DNA of 32,324 nt from Lachnospiraceae bacterium (GTDB lineage Bacteria; Bacillota; Clostridia; Lachnospirales; Lachnospiraceae): NCBI GenBank assembly GCA_017427415.1, contig JAFRSU010000079.1:1-32324 (forward strand), given 5' to 3'. Below are positions 22,761 to 32,324 of the stretch, in pieces. A program made the position numbers and the translations under genes. Numbering within the stretch: the first letter of the stretch is position 1; every line of letters begins with the position of its first letter. The notes beneath the pieces were generated by a model, which was not told the origin of the DNA, made no database searches, and saw only the letters and a program-made list of their open reading frames with translations.

Positions 22761-23267
22761 TTAGCAGTCCCTCTTAAAAGATATAGAGGTATCAAGCCTT
22801 CCGTCGGCGATGGTCTTGTCTACCCAGAGCTTTAAGGTCTCGATGGAAACGGAGATACGGCTTAACTGTTCTTTGATATTGTTGAAATCCCTAAGCTCGT
22901 CATCAGTTATCTCGCCGTCGGCGGTGATCTCTATCAGTCTCTCTTTTTCTTTGTTCATCGCATTAAGAGATGCGATCATTTCCAGGATGATCTGTGAAAG
23001 ATCCTGAACCTTAACTTCTGTTACGGATCTCTGGCCTATCGGACACTCATTGGCACAGAAGTAGTTGCAGAGCTCGGGTGCCTTGTAGCACTCGGCCATG
23101 GCGAGTATCTCGTCCGGATGAGGAAGGGATTTCTCGCTCTCTATTTTTTCGATTCTGTCGTCGGAAATGTAGATCATTTCCTCGCTTGCACGCTGTCTGG
23201 TGAGCTCACATTTCTCACGGCAGAGCTGGTAAATGTTTTTGTTTTCCTTGATTGATTTTTTGCCCAT
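22761..23267 (-). CDS. XRE-like helix-turn-helix protein with a Cys-rich segment
   Basis: A 168-aa protein. Residues about 10-70 follow the XRE pattern (YQLCREKCELTRQRASE, ISDDRIEKIESEKSLPHPDEILAMAECY). Next comes NYFCANECPIGQ; with the cysteines in LCREKC this gives five or more Cys that might bind metal, which is speculative. The C-terminal half is helical (VQDLSQIILEMIASLNAMNKEKERLIEI), fit for dimerisation. Proteins of this build are frequent in Lachnospiraceae but I know of no assigned role. It is transcribed alone. Confidence 0.75.
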   Translation of the reverse strand: MGKKSIKENKNIYQLCREKCELTRQRASEEMIYISDDRIEKIESEKSLPHPDEILAMAECYKAPELCNYFCANECPIGQRSVTEVKVQDLSQIILEMIASLNAMNKEKERLIEITADGEITDDELRDFNNIKEQLSRISVSIETLKLWVDKTIADGRLDTSISFKRDC

Positions 23268-23418
23268 AACAAACCCCTTATTTTTTTCTTCAGATGAACA
23301 AGTAATACGATTTACTTTTCAAAAATTAATTATAATAGAAAAGAAATAATAACACAAGTTTTTTTTGTTAAATAATCAGCCAAAAGATAAAAATAATTAA
23401 ATAATTCTCAAAAAAATA

Positions 23419-23447
23419 TTGATAATGAAATGAAATTATATTATAAT
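23419..23447 (+). promoter_or_regulatory. Housekeeping-sigma promoter of the YegP-like gene
   Basis: TTGATA (23419-23424), a 17-nt spacer and a consensus TATAAT (23442-23447). It overlaps the in-frame start at 23446, which therefore cannot be the true start. Confidence 0.8.
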
Positions 23448-23508
23448 GAGTAATTGTAAACGATTGCGTATCGGTACTTCCGGCGCACTATATAACAAGG
23501 AGGAGAGT

Positions 23509-23877
23509 ATGGGTAAATTTATAATCAAGAAAACAAACACCGGTATCAAGTTTGATCTTAAGGCTACTAACGGACAGGTTGTTGCCACTTCTCAGGTATA
23601 CAAGGATAAGGCCTACTGCGTAAACGGTATCGAGAGCGTTAGAAAAAATGCACCCGCAGCTAATATCGAGGATCAGACAGTTAAGGATTTCAAGGTTGAG
23701 AAGTGCCCTAAGTTCGAGATTTATTCAGACAAGTCAGGCGAGTTCAGATTCCGTCTTAAGGCTACAAACGGCCAGATCATCGCTATAGGCGAAGGCTACA
23801 CTACCTTAAAGAACTGTATAAACGGCGTTGAGAGCGTTAAGAAGAATGCTCCCGATTCACCCGTTGTAGAGGAATGA
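23509..23877 (+). CDS. YegP/DUF1508 (UPF0339) two-repeat protein
   Basis: A 122-aa protein made of two copies of the DUF1508 unit: FDLKATNGQVVATSQVY...CVNGIESVRKNAP (about 13-48) and FRLKATNGQIIAIGEGY...CINGVESVKKNAP (about 80-115). This small beta-rich domain is widespread and has no firm function. ATG 23509 follows AAGGAGGAG closely, and the strong promoter suggests high expression. The mscL gene begins 34 nt after its stop and may be cotranscribed. Confidence 0.93.
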   Translation: MGKFIIKKTNTGIKFDLKATNGQVVATSQVYKDKAYCVNGIESVRKNAPAANIEDQTVKDFKVEKCPKFEIYSDKSGEFRFRLKATNGQIIAIGEGYTTLKNCINGVESVKKNAPDSPVVEE

Positions 23878-23911
23878 TTTAGTATATCGATAGGAAAAAG
23901 AGAGGTTATAT

Positions 23912-24376
23912 ATGTTAAAGGAATTTAAGAAATTCATAATGCGCGGCAACATGATGGATCTTGCAGTCGGCATGATCATCGGTGCAGCGTTCAACGCTAT
24001 TGTTACTTCACTTGTAAATGATATCTTTATGCCTTTACTTGCATGGATCGTCGGCAAGCCCGACTTTTCGGATCTGTTCGTAGTACTCGGCGGAGACGGC
24101 AAGACTGCAGCCACCCTGGCTGAGGCTCAGGAGTTAGGTCTTACCACATGGAACTATGGCAGCTTCATCACAGCTATCATCAACTTCCTGCTTATGGCAT
24201 TCGTAGTATTCCTTATCGTTAAGGGTATGAACAAGCTTGCTGAATCAGGCAAGAAGCTTGGCAAGAAGGAAGAAAAGAAGGCAGAGCCTACCACAAAGGT
24301 TTGTCCTTTCTGCCAGTCAGAGATCAGCATCAAGGCTACCAGATGTCCTCATTGTACATCAGAGCTTAAGAAGTGA
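23912..24376 (+). CDS. mscL: Large-conductance mechanosensitive channel with a C-terminal zinc ribbon
   Basis: A 154-aa MscL. The amphipathic start and TM1 read MLKEFKKFIMRGNMMDLAVGMIIGAAF (shown by MRGNMMDLAVG and IIGAAFNAIV), with TM2 near 88-107 (FITAIINFLLMAFVVFLIVK). It opens under membrane tension to release solutes after osmotic downshift. After the usual Lys/Glu-rich cytoplasmic helix there is an added domain with CPFC (131-134) and CPHC (145-148), a zinc-ribbon pattern absent from the E. coli protein. TM and gate regions look complete. A terminator follows. Confidence 0.95.
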   Translation: MLKEFKKFIMRGNMMDLAVGMIIGAAFNAIVTSLVNDIFMPLLAWIVGKPDFSDLFVVLGGDGKTAATLAEAQELGLTTWNYGSFITAIINFLLMAFVVFLIVKGMNKLAESGKKLGKKEEKKAEPTTKVCPFCQSEISIKATRCPHCTSELKK

Positions 24377-24402
24377 TACATGTGATAATATGAATACTTA
24401 TT

Positions 24403-24440
24403 GGACAGATTCTTTAATAAAGAGTCTGTCCTGTTTTTTT
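24403..24440 (+). terminator. Terminator after mscL
   Basis: GGACAGA/TCTGTCC with further TCTTT/AAGAG pairing (24403-24431), followed by a T run. Confidence 0.88.
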
Positions 24441-24442
24441 AC

Positions 24443-24470
24443 TTGATTTTTTTATGATACATGGTAAAAT
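24443..24470 (+). promoter_or_regulatory. Promoter of prfC
   Basis: TTGATT (24443-24448), a 16-nt spacer and TAAAAT (24465-24470), about 100 nt ahead of the start codon. Confidence 0.6.
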
Positions 24471-24576
24471 GTTAATGTTTGCGGATCAGCACGGGACATT
24501 TTGAGTTATTAACCGTAACCATGTTTCGTAAGGATTGTTTTGGAAGGTTAGGAAGAAAAGATAAGAGGGATCACAC

Positions 24577-26163
24577 GTGGGAACAAGAGAAGAGATCGAG
24601 AAAAGAAGAACATTTGCCATAATATCGCACCCCGATGCAGGTAAGACCACCCTTACGGAAAAGCTCCTGCTCTACGGCGGAGCCATAAATTTAGCAGGCT
24701 CCGTAAAGGCCAAAAAAACTGCCAGACATGCGGTATCCGACTGGATGGAAATAGAAAAAGAAAGAGGTATTTCGGTTACCTCTTCGGTTATGCAGTTTAA
24801 TTATGACGGCTACTGCATCAATATCCTTGATACTCCGGGTCATCAGGATTTCTCGGAGGATACATACCGTACACTTATGGCGGCCGACTCTGCGGTCATG
24901 GTCATAGACGGTTCAAAGGGTGTAGAGGCACAGACCATCAAACTGTTTAAGGTCTGTGTCATGAGACATATCCCGATCTTTACATTTATCAATAAAATGG
25001 ACAGGGAAGCAAAGGACACCTATGAGCTTTTGGATGAGATAGAGAGTGTCCTCGGCATCCGTACCTGTCCCATGGACTGGCCCATAGGCTCCGGAAAAGA
25101 GTTCCAGGGAGTATATGACCGTCAGACCGGCAAGATCAACCGTTACTTCGCCACCACATACGGCATGAAGGAAGTTGAGTCCGTATCGGCAGTGATAGGT
25201 GATCCTTCACTTGATGATATAATAGGTAAGAAGGCACATGAAAAACTTAAGGAAGAGATAGAACTTGTAGAAGGAGCCATGGATGAGTTTGACCTTGAAA
25301 AGGTCAGAAACGGACTCCTTACTCCTGTTTTCTTCGGATCTGCTCTTAATAACTTCGGTGTGGAGAACTTCTTAAAGTATTTCTTAAAGCTGGCACCAAC
25401 ACCGCTTCCGAGGATAGCGGGAGACCAGATCATAGATCCCATGACTACAGATTTTTCGGCATTTGTATTTAAGATCCAGGCAAACATGAATAAGGCTCAC
25501 CGTGACCGTATCGCCTTCATGCGTATATGCTCGGGCAAGTTTGATGCGGATGCGGAAGTATATCATGTACAGGGTGCAAGGAAGCTGAGACTTTCACAGC
25601 CCCAGCAGCTTATGGCGCAGGAAAGAAAGATCCTTTCCGAAGCATATGCAGGTGATATCATAGGTGTATTCGATCCCGGTATCTTCTCCATAGGAGATAC
25701 GGTATGTGCACCGGGACTTAAGTTCGCATACGAGGGTATTCCTACATTTGCCCCTGAGCACTTCGCCAAAATACGTCAGGTTGATACCATGAAACGTAAG
25801 CAGTTCTTAAAGGGTGTCACCCAGATAGCGCAGGAGGGTGCCATCCAGATATTCCAGGAGTTTAATACCGGTATGGAGGAGATCATCGTCGGCGTAGTCG
25901 GTGTGCTTCAGTTCGACGTTATGAAATTCAGAATGGAATCCGAGTACGGTGTTGAGATAAAGATGGAAACTCTTCCTTATGAATATATCCGCTGGGTCAC
26001 CGAAACACCCGCTCCGCTCTCGGAGCTTAACCTTACCTCCGATACCAAGCGTGTAAAAGATATGAAGGGCAATCCCTTACTTCTCTTTGCACATGAGTGG
26101 AGTATCAGAACGGTTATGGACCGAAATAAGGGACTGGAGTTGGCCGAGTTTTCAAAGAACTGA
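24577..26163 (+). CDS. prfC: Peptide chain release factor 3 (RF3), GTPase
   Basis: A 528-aa translational GTPase, the normal RF3 length. G1 is SHPDAGKTTLTEKL (about 17-30), the switch I region has RGISVTSSV, G3 is DTPGHQDFSEDTYRTL, G4 is NKMDREAKD and G5 lies near PMDWPIGSG, where RF3 has its usual longer insertion. Domains 2 and 3 follow (VFKIQANMNKAHRDR, QFDVMKFRMESEYG). RF3 speeds the release of RF1 and RF2 from the ribosome. GTG is the start codon; AGAGGGA at 24564-24570 serves as ribosome binding site. It is monocistronic here. Confidence 0.96.
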   Translation: MGTREEIEKRRTFAIISHPDAGKTTLTEKLLLYGGAINLAGSVKAKKTARHAVSDWMEIEKERGISVTSSVMQFNYDGYCINILDTPGHQDFSEDTYRTLMAADSAVMVIDGSKGVEAQTIKLFKVCVMRHIPIFTFINKMDREAKDTYELLDEIESVLGIRTCPMDWPIGSGKEFQGVYDRQTGKINRYFATTYGMKEVESVSAVIGDPSLDDIIGKKAHEKLKEEIELVEGAMDEFDLEKVRNGLLTPVFFGSALNNFGVENFLKYFLKLAPTPLPRIAGDQIIDPMTTDFSAFVFKIQANMNKAHRDRIAFMRICSGKFDADAEVYHVQGARKLRLSQPQQLMAQERKILSEAYAGDIIGVFDPGIFSIGDTVCAPGLKFAYEGIPTFAPEHFAKIRQVDTMKRKQFLKGVTQIAQEGAIQIFQEFNTGMEEIIVGVVGVLQFDVMKFRMESEYGVEIKMETLPYEYIRWVTETPAPLSELNLTSDTKRVKDMKGNPLLLFAHEWSIRTVMDRNKGLELAEFSKN

Positions 26164-26181
26164 TAAGCGGGGCATATCCGA

Positions 26182-26333
26182 CGGTCAAAATTATAATATC
26201 GCAGAAATATATCAAAAGGGCTCTGTCCGGGCAGCATCCCGAGCGAGATTGCCGCATTAGGCAATTCGCTTCGGGAGCATACCCGTCACGAGCCCTTATT
26301 TTAGGTTTGTGTGCGATAATATAATTTTGACCG
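26182..26333. repeat. 152-bp palindromic element downstream of prfC
   Basis: The outer arms 26182-26203 and 26312-26333 match at 21 of 22 positions (CGGTCAAAATTA...). Inner pairings are AGGGCTC/GAGCCCT, CGGG/CCCG, TCCCGA/TCGGGA and ATTGCC/GGCAAT at 26248-26265, so nearly the whole unit folds into one long branched hairpin. It may end the prfC transcript or be a MITE-like insertion. The arms differ from those of the other palindromes in the window. Confidence 0.8.
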
Positions 26334-26370
26334 CTGGACTTGTAACTGCCGGAATTTATAAACCGTTAAT

Positions 26371-26404
26371 TTGACAAAAATCGGCTGTTATGGTAGTATA
26401 TAAT
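26371..26404 (+). promoter_or_regulatory. Probable promoter of purC
   Basis: A consensus TTGACA at 26371-26376 with TAGTAT at 26394-26399 (17-nt spacer); TATAAT at 26399-26404 is closer to consensus but spaced 22 nt. The leader is about 90 nt. No purine riboswitch was recognised. Confidence 0.55.
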
Positions 26405-26493
26405 CGATTAAATATGTAGCATGCATGTAATAAGTGCGTAACAAATTAATCTGCTTCTTAAGCAGTAAATAATTATATAACAGGAGAAATGAA

Positions 26494-27363
26494 ATGGAAG
26501 CATTAAAGCCCGTAAAAGAAGGAAAAGTACGTGAGATCTATGACAATGGCGATACCCTTATAATGGTCGCTACAGACAGGATAAGCTGTTTTGACGTTAT
26601 CCTCAATAACATTGTTACCAAAAAGGGAACCGTTCTTACGCAGATGAGTAAGTTCTGGTTTGACATGACAAAGGATATCCTTCCTAACCATATGATATCC
26701 GTAGATGTAAACGATATGCCGGAGTATTTCAGGACTCCTGAGTTTGACGGAAAGAGCATGATGGTAAAGAAGCTTAACATGCTGCCCGTAGAGTGTATCG
26801 TACGCGGTTATATCACAGGAAGCGGATGGGCAAGCTACCAGAAGACAGGTGAGGTTTGCGGTATAAAGCTCCCTGAAGGATTAAAGGAATCGGATAAATT
26901 ACCTGAGCCTATTTATACTCCTTCCACCAAGGCTGAGATCGGCGATCATGATGAGAATATCAGCTTTGAGCAGAGCGTTGATTATTTAGAGAAACGTTTC
27001 CCCGGAAAGGGCGCTGAATATGCTCAGAAGCTTAAGGACTATACTATAGCACTTTATAAGACCTGTGCAGACTATGCGCTTTCAAAGGGTATCATTATAG
27101 CTGATACCAAGTTTGAGTTCGGACTTGATGAGGATGGAAATATTGTGATCGGAGATGAGATGCTCACTCCCGACAGCTCACGTTTCTGGCCTCTTGAAGG
27201 TTATGAGGCAGGTCATTCACAGCCTTCGTTTGATAAGCAGTTTGCCCGTGACTGGCTGAAGAGCCATGAAAACCACAACTGGACACTGCCCCAGGAAATC
27301 GTGGACAAGACTATTGAAAAATACCTTGACGGCTATAAGAGACTTACGGGGAAAGAACTCTGA
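26494..27363 (+). CDS. purC: SAICAR synthetase (phosphoribosylaminoimidazole-succinocarboxamide synthase)
   Basis: A 289-aa enzyme of purine synthesis that joins CAIR and aspartate with ATP to form SAICAR. Signatures are the N-terminal KEGKVREIYD (about 7-16), RISCFDVIL, the family pattern VECIVRGYITGSGWASYQ (about 103-120), IADTKFEFGLDEDG (about 200-213) and the second pattern DEMLTPDSSRFWP (about 220-232). The length is that of the longer form. The ribosome binding site is AGGAGAA. It stands alone, away from other pur genes. Confidence 0.97.
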   Translation: MEALKPVKEGKVREIYDNGDTLIMVATDRISCFDVILNNIVTKKGTVLTQMSKFWFDMTKDILPNHMISVDVNDMPEYFRTPEFDGKSMMVKKLNMLPVECIVRGYITGSGWASYQKTGEVCGIKLPEGLKESDKLPEPIYTPSTKAEIGDHDENISFEQSVDYLEKRFPGKGAEYAQKLKDYTIALYKTCADYALSKGIIIADTKFEFGLDEDGNIVIGDEMLTPDSSRFWPLEGYEAGHSQPSFDKQFARDWLKSHENHNWTLPQEIVDKTIEKYLDGYKRLTGKEL

Positions 27364-27417
27364 TGCCCGGACTGCATTCATGTTACGATGAAGGTATGTA
27401 TTGCGAGGTGATCTTTA

Positions 27418-28107
27418 ATGGACAATAAGGGTAAGGGTCCGTTAAATGTGATGGTGATAGTATTGCTGGTACTGGCGGCATCACTTGCGGCGCTTGTGGG
27501 GTATTCTGCATTGAGCGCTGATTCTGAGGATCCATACAATATAAACAGCGGAGTGGCAGGCATATCTGCGGATGATGGTAAGGTAGGAGTCTATGACAAG
27601 GAAGGCAATTTTACCGAGTTGCCGGAAAATGTGGTAGTACCGGGTATCAATTCATTTCAGATGAAGCTTGTGGCTCAGGCATTGGAAAAAACCAAAGATG
27701 GTCTGGGAGATAAAACTGTGGCTCCTACGCCCGATGATACTCAGGTGACCGGTACTCCAGATATCACAGGTACAGATCCTGTGACACCGACGGATATTCC
27801 GGGCGGAAACGGGGAAGATGATCCGGACCCGACCGATGATTCCGATATAGAAAAAGCAGCTGAGAGAGCGGCTGAAAATGCCAGCCTTCTTTTGGCTTAC
27901 TATGAGAATAAGCAGAAATATCTTGAACTGCTCGGATATAAGTCAGAAGACGGTCTGACAGCCGCTTTGGATGGTGACGGTCAGGAAAAGATAGAGTTTC
28001 TGCCTGTATATACGCAGGGCACGGACGATAAGAGTGTAGCTCATATCCAGGAAAGGCTGATGCAGCTCGGTTTCATGGATTTTGCAGAGCCTACGGAGCA
28101 TAGCAAC
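27418..28107 (+). CDS. N-terminal part of a membrane-anchored peptidoglycan-binding protein, cut by a probable chimera
   Basis: About 230 residues in the local Lachnospiraceae style. Residues 11-31 are one transmembrane segment (VMVIVLLVLAASLAALVGY), followed by an outer part. A Thr/Pro/Asp-rich linker (about 105-145) and a helical segment (IEKAAERAAENASLLLAYY) lead to DDKSVAHIQERLMQLGFMD, the start of a PG-binding-type repeat (a peptidoglycan-binding domain). GAGGTGAT precedes ATG 27418. The domain is then broken: where its second half should follow, the Bacteroidales-like sequence starts, with the frame kept. A native full-length gene probably exists in the source genome. Confidence 0.7.
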
Positions 28108-28120
28108 GTCTTCGGCGGAG
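28095..28120. other. Junction between clostridial and Bacteroidales-like sequence
   Basis: Left of about 28,100 the composition and codon use match the neighbouring genes. To the right, third positions become strongly G/C and the protein turns into a Gly- and Tyr-rich surface-protein type. The exact point cannot be fixed to better than about 15 nt. No transposase, repeat or att-like site is seen at the junction. Confidence 0.72.
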
Positions 28121-31100
28121 GCTACGTCATCAACAGCTACGTGGACAACACCCACATCAACATGTACGGAGGCACCGTGCGCGGCAGTCTCTATGGCGGC
28201 GGCGAGCTGGGTCCCATCGGCCGCGGCACCATGCTCAGCGGCACCTACAACGGAGCTTTGCAGAACCAAGAAGCCTACATCCGCAAGGCCGGAACGACCA
28301 ACGTCAATATCTATGACGGCCACATACTGCGCAACGTCTTCGGCGGAGGCCGGGGAAAAGACAGCTGGGGCGGCGACGGCACGATGTACATGGACCCCTT
28401 CCAGGTGGCCAAGCTCGACATGAAGTCCAGGGGCTACGTCTTCGGACAGACACGCGTGAACATCCACGGCGGAGAGATAGGCACCGAGGAAGGGCTGGCG
28501 CAAGGCTTCGGCAACGTCTTCGGAGGCGGCGACGAAGGCACGGTGTACAGTGCCTATATGGACGGCTCGAACCTGCGCATCGGCAAGAAAGACGGTGTAC
28601 GCTACGACGGCGGCAAGGAAGGCTACTACTATAAATCGGATGGCACCGATTACCTGGAGCCCGCCACGGGCGAGTCTGCGCTCACCGAGGACTGCAAGGT
28701 TTTGGTGGCTCCGTTCGCACGAGCCTACGGAAACATCAGCCTGAACGGGCATTCATACGCCGCAGGTGACTATGTGCCCACCGAGGATCTCAACTACCTG
28801 AAGAACAGGAATGAAGACAACCGTTGGGGTCTGCTCGCCCCCGAGGGCATCACCATCCACAACGCAGTCTTCGCCGGCGGCAACCTCGCCTCCGGCAACA
28901 GCGCGCTGTTCGTCAACGATAATACGGTCTTCGGCAATGCCACCGCCTCCATCCACGATGTCTTCAACCGAGACCTCATCACCATCGGCACCGGACACAC
29001 CGGGGGCCTCTACGGCGACGGCAACCTGACCGCCGTGGACGGCTACCGCGAACTGAACATCACCAACTACGGCACCGACAAATATCACATCGCCACCGAG
29101 TTGCCATACGAACAATACACGCAACTGCCGGCACGCGAAAGAGCCTATTACGAGATGAAGTACAAATGCCTGGAAGAGTGTCAGGACAACGACCTTACCA
29201 CCTATACGGTAGGTTCCAGGCTGACACTGGACGAGATCCTGGCATCGTTTGCAGGAAAGACGGACATCATCGTCGACGGCCTGCCCAGCACCACTTACTG
29301 GGAGAGAGAAGGAGTCGTCTCGCCCTACGCCGGACGCATACTGAACACCATCCAGCGCGCGGACTTCTGCGGCGTCTTCGGCAGCCGCATGGTGATGTGG
29401 GGAGCACCGGACCGTGTGCCGGAGAAGGCTGACTACACCAATTATACTATTAACCGCGTGCGCGAGGTGTCGCTGAACAAGAAGAAATCCGTGGCCGGAG
29501 ACACCGGCGACAATGCCGAGCACGGCAACTACTTCGGCATCTACAACACCGTGAACTTCCTCGGAGCACTCACCAGCGACGTCAAGTTCAGCGATGTGCG
29601 AAAGACCACTTCCACCGATTCCGGTGCTCAGGCTGACGGTACATCCTACTACGCCTGGAAGTCCGCCAACTGGAACAACAGGAAGCGCAACAACGGCACC
29701 TGCCACAACCAGCTTGCATTGGCCGGCGGCGTCTATCTCGAACTGACTGCCGAGAATGGCACCGGCAACACCCTCGACACGAAGGCGTGGGGTCCCATCA
29801 CGGGTGTCGTGGAACTCGACCTCATCAACGTCAAGACCGGACAGGGCGGCGGCTACGTCTATGCCAAGAACGTGCATGGAGAGCCAGGAGGCCCCGCTAA
29901 GACCAATACCACCCTTACGACTCTGAATAAGGATGCCGCCAGCCAGTGGGACTACAGCTATGCATCAGAAGATCCCTATAAGCATGAGTGGGAGACCTCC
30001 GGTAACTTCATCCACAGTTCGAACACCATCATCGACGACTGCTACAACGTCAAGATGAGATACAAAGGCTCGGAGGCCATGCCCGCACACTACTGGTACA
30101 TCTCTGACTGGGAATATGTCTATGACCAGTATATCTCGGCCTACACCGGCACCCCGAGTGCCTATAGCGAGACGGTGGAGATTCCCATCACCATCAACGC
30201 TTCAGCCAACGGCAAGATCACGCTGCTGGATGTGAAGCCCAACCGCTATGCCTACTATGCGACGGCCGGCACCAAGCTCACCGGCGAACAGAAACTGGTC
30301 ATCAACGACGTGACCTACCAGCTGAACTCACCCATCAGCTACTGGGATTGGAGCAAACTGCCCCCATCGCAACAAGCATTGTTTGTGGAGGAGACATACG
30401 TGAACACGGACGGGGACGTCCTGCTGAAGAGCGAATACGAGGCATTAGGCGACGAGGCGCAGAAAGCCTACCACCTATCCAACAACATCAGCCACGACAC
30501 CGGCTACCTCCTCACCTACAACGTCACCAACCCGAATATCTGGAACCAGTGGTACACCCCCGCAGCAGGAGGCACGAAGAACCAGACTGGCGGCAGCGAC
30601 TACCTCGAAGGACCCACCTACTCCTCTACGGTCAACGGCCTCTACGGGCAGCGTGAATATGACGTGCAGGCCATCATCCCGGAGAATATCTATAATAACT
30701 ATCAGGCACTCAAGAGCGGCGATCATGCGAGCGCTATCCCGACCAGCGGACAGGCCGAGTTCGAAGCAGCATACGTCATCACCCAGGAATACACCTCGAC
30801 AAGCATGCACTACTACCCCGGTGCGCCCATCTCTGAAACCACGGCAGCCAGCCTGGGTGATAGCTACTGCAAACCAGCCTACGTCAGCACCGCAACCATC
30901 CAGCTCTCCCCGACAGAGTTCATCTACGTCAACGACGTGATGACGGAGAGAGAGAAGGATGCCTACAAGACAGCTTATCCGTCGTTGGCCGACGACATCG
31001 AGAGCAGTGTGGTGCTCGCCTACTACTGCACCAAAGCCGGCAGCTATGGCGGCACGTACTACGAGAACGGCCATAACTACGGCGCACTGGAGGCCTACAG

Positions 31101-32324
31101 CGCCATGGCATCCGAGGACCGCTCGAAGTTCAACTTCAACTACGATGCCCTCGACCTGCTCATAGACCCAGACTACGGCGGCGAGGAAGGTAAGAAATAC
31201 CAGTACGACAGAGCAGCCGGCAATCTGGCAGGAGCCCAGGCCAATGCTGCCCACTACTCCCTGACCCAGCCCATCGACTACTCGGCAACCTACACAGGCA
31301 CGACGGATGCAACACCCCACAACGGCATCACTCTGACAAAAGACCAGGAATATACCCGCTCCCAATATGAGTCCCTGCCCAACGAGCAGCGCCACTACAT
31401 GCCTATCAACGTGACTGCCGGCGATAACTACGTCGTCAAGGAAAACTTCATCCACGGCGATACGCACTACGCTGCAGGAACCATCATCAGCAGCGACGCC
31501 TACACGGGCTTGACACAGACCGAGAAGGACAAATACATCTCCGAACTCAACTTCACGGGTAGCGGCAAGTACTACTACTGCTTTGATGCCTACACGATAG
31601 GCGAGAACAGCGAAGGCGTGGCCGTGAACTCGGCAATCGGTGTCGAAGAAGGTGCCACAGGCGGCAACTATGCCGTCGGTCAGAATGTCCCCGCCGGCGT
31701 GGTCATCGATGATGAAACCTACGCATCCCTGAAGAACTACCAGAAGAACTTCACCATCCACGGCGAGTCGCCCATGGAGACCAGCACGCTCTACGTGGCA
31801 CGCAATGCCGACATCAAAGACCTCTCCACGGAGAAGATCATCACCGTGGTCTACCGCTATGACTACGAGGACAGCACCACCGACGGCGATATCACGCCGG
31901 TCAGCGAACGCCATGTGGTGAACATCCACATCAACTTCAAGAGCGGTATACCTGAGATGGAAGACATCGATCCGCCATCCATCGTGCTTCCCGGCACGGG
32001 CGTTGCCATGGCCATTCCGACCATGACACCCGGTGCCTACGAGATTAGCGGCGGCGGATGGGAACTCTTCAACTCCGAAGAGGATGCACAGAGCCATTCC
32101 AACGGCGTGCCCTACACACCCACCATCGATCCGCTCTACTGGTATCAGGACGGCTTCTACCTGTCCTACTACGCCAAGACGTTCCTCGGCAAGTACTACT
32201 CCAACTATGTCCCCGTACAGGTGGCCAACTACCACGACCTGAAGAACGTGATGGACGACAAGGAGAACCACCTGCACATCGACTACGACCGCACCCGCCT
32301 GAAGCGCGACCCGAAGATCTACAT
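28108..32324 (+). CDS. Large Bacteroidales-type surface protein, partial (no start, no stop)
   Basis: About 1,405 residues in frame with the preceding gene and open to the window edge. The first part repeats a motif around NVFGGG (NVFGGGYV, SLYGGGELG, NVFGGGRG, NVFGGGDEG), pointing to a beta-helix or glycine-rich adhesin fold. Later parts repeat a segment of the type D.Y..L...E...Y (QYTQLPARERAYY, EYEALGDEAQKAY, QYESLPNEQRHY, AYTGLTQTEKDKY). Such large proteins are typical of Prevotella and related Bacteroidales and may be secreted or surface-attached. The function is unknown. Long ORFs on the opposite strand here are shadows produced by the GC-rich third positions. Confidence 0.72.

Noticed and set aside
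26334..26493. Purine riboswitch ahead of purC
   Set aside because: The conserved three-way-junction core of the purine riboswitch was not found in the leader.
27943..32277. Long ORFs on the - strand in the GC-rich end of the window
   Set aside because: They lie opposite a continuous + strand frame with a sensible repetitive protein. Their Val/Ala/Gly-rich translations are typical shadows of GC-rich third positions.

Overview
The window reads as Lachnospiraceae-type (Clostridia) chromosome from base 1 to about 28,100. The reasons are moderate-to-low GC, strong AGGAGG-type ribosome binding sites, an NAD-linked electron-bifurcating [FeFe] hydrogenase operon with its usual clostridial regulatory companions, and housekeeping genes (prfC, purC, mscL) in local clostridial style. 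At about 28,100 the composition jumps to GC-rich sequence coding for a large Bacteroidales-type surface protein. The reading frame stays open across the join, but I read it as a probable assembly chimera.

Region 1 (1-12,800) is accessory DNA on the + strand. It holds a coiled-coil M23 peptidase, a 222-bp palindromic element, a solitary ParB-like protein, a secreted protein of unknown function and a Sel1-repeat protein. A tight operon of phage-type replication genes follows: two small ORFs, a DUF2815-type protein, a VapE-type helicase, a SNF2 helicase that has lost its ATPase motifs, a group-II-like reverse transcriptase (RT) with an intact YADD centre, and a winged-helix-like protein. In the comparable Firmicutes phage module one expects a family A DNA polymerase and a VRR-NUC nuclease; neither is here. 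An extended -10 promoter and a 204-nt region closed by long inverted repeats precede the operon. A structured repeat of 74-125 nt occurs three times without a base difference, each time just 3' of a gene, and two copies bracket the RT block as direct repeats. This block is the best candidate for an undescribed system.

Region 2 (12,803-21,806) is the hydrogenase locus, built around a divergent promoter region near 16,450-16,561. On the + strand are a NuoE-like subunit, a HATPase, a thioredoxin-like ferredoxin, HydB and HydA. On the - strand are a DRTGG protein, an RsbW-like ATPase, an HydS-like protein with H-cluster cysteines, a second DRTGG-like protein and a PHP-domain protein. A 259-bp multi-stem element and REP-like repeats split the - strand operon.

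Region 3 (21,907-27,363) carries a metallo-beta-lactamase-fold protein, an XRE-like protein, a YegP/DUF1508 protein, MscL with an added zinc ribbon, RF3 and PurC, with several clear terminators and promoters and one further long palindrome.

Region 4 (27,418-32,324) begins as a membrane-anchored protein with the start of a peptidoglycan-binding domain, then becomes the Bacteroidales-like protein, which runs off the end of the window.
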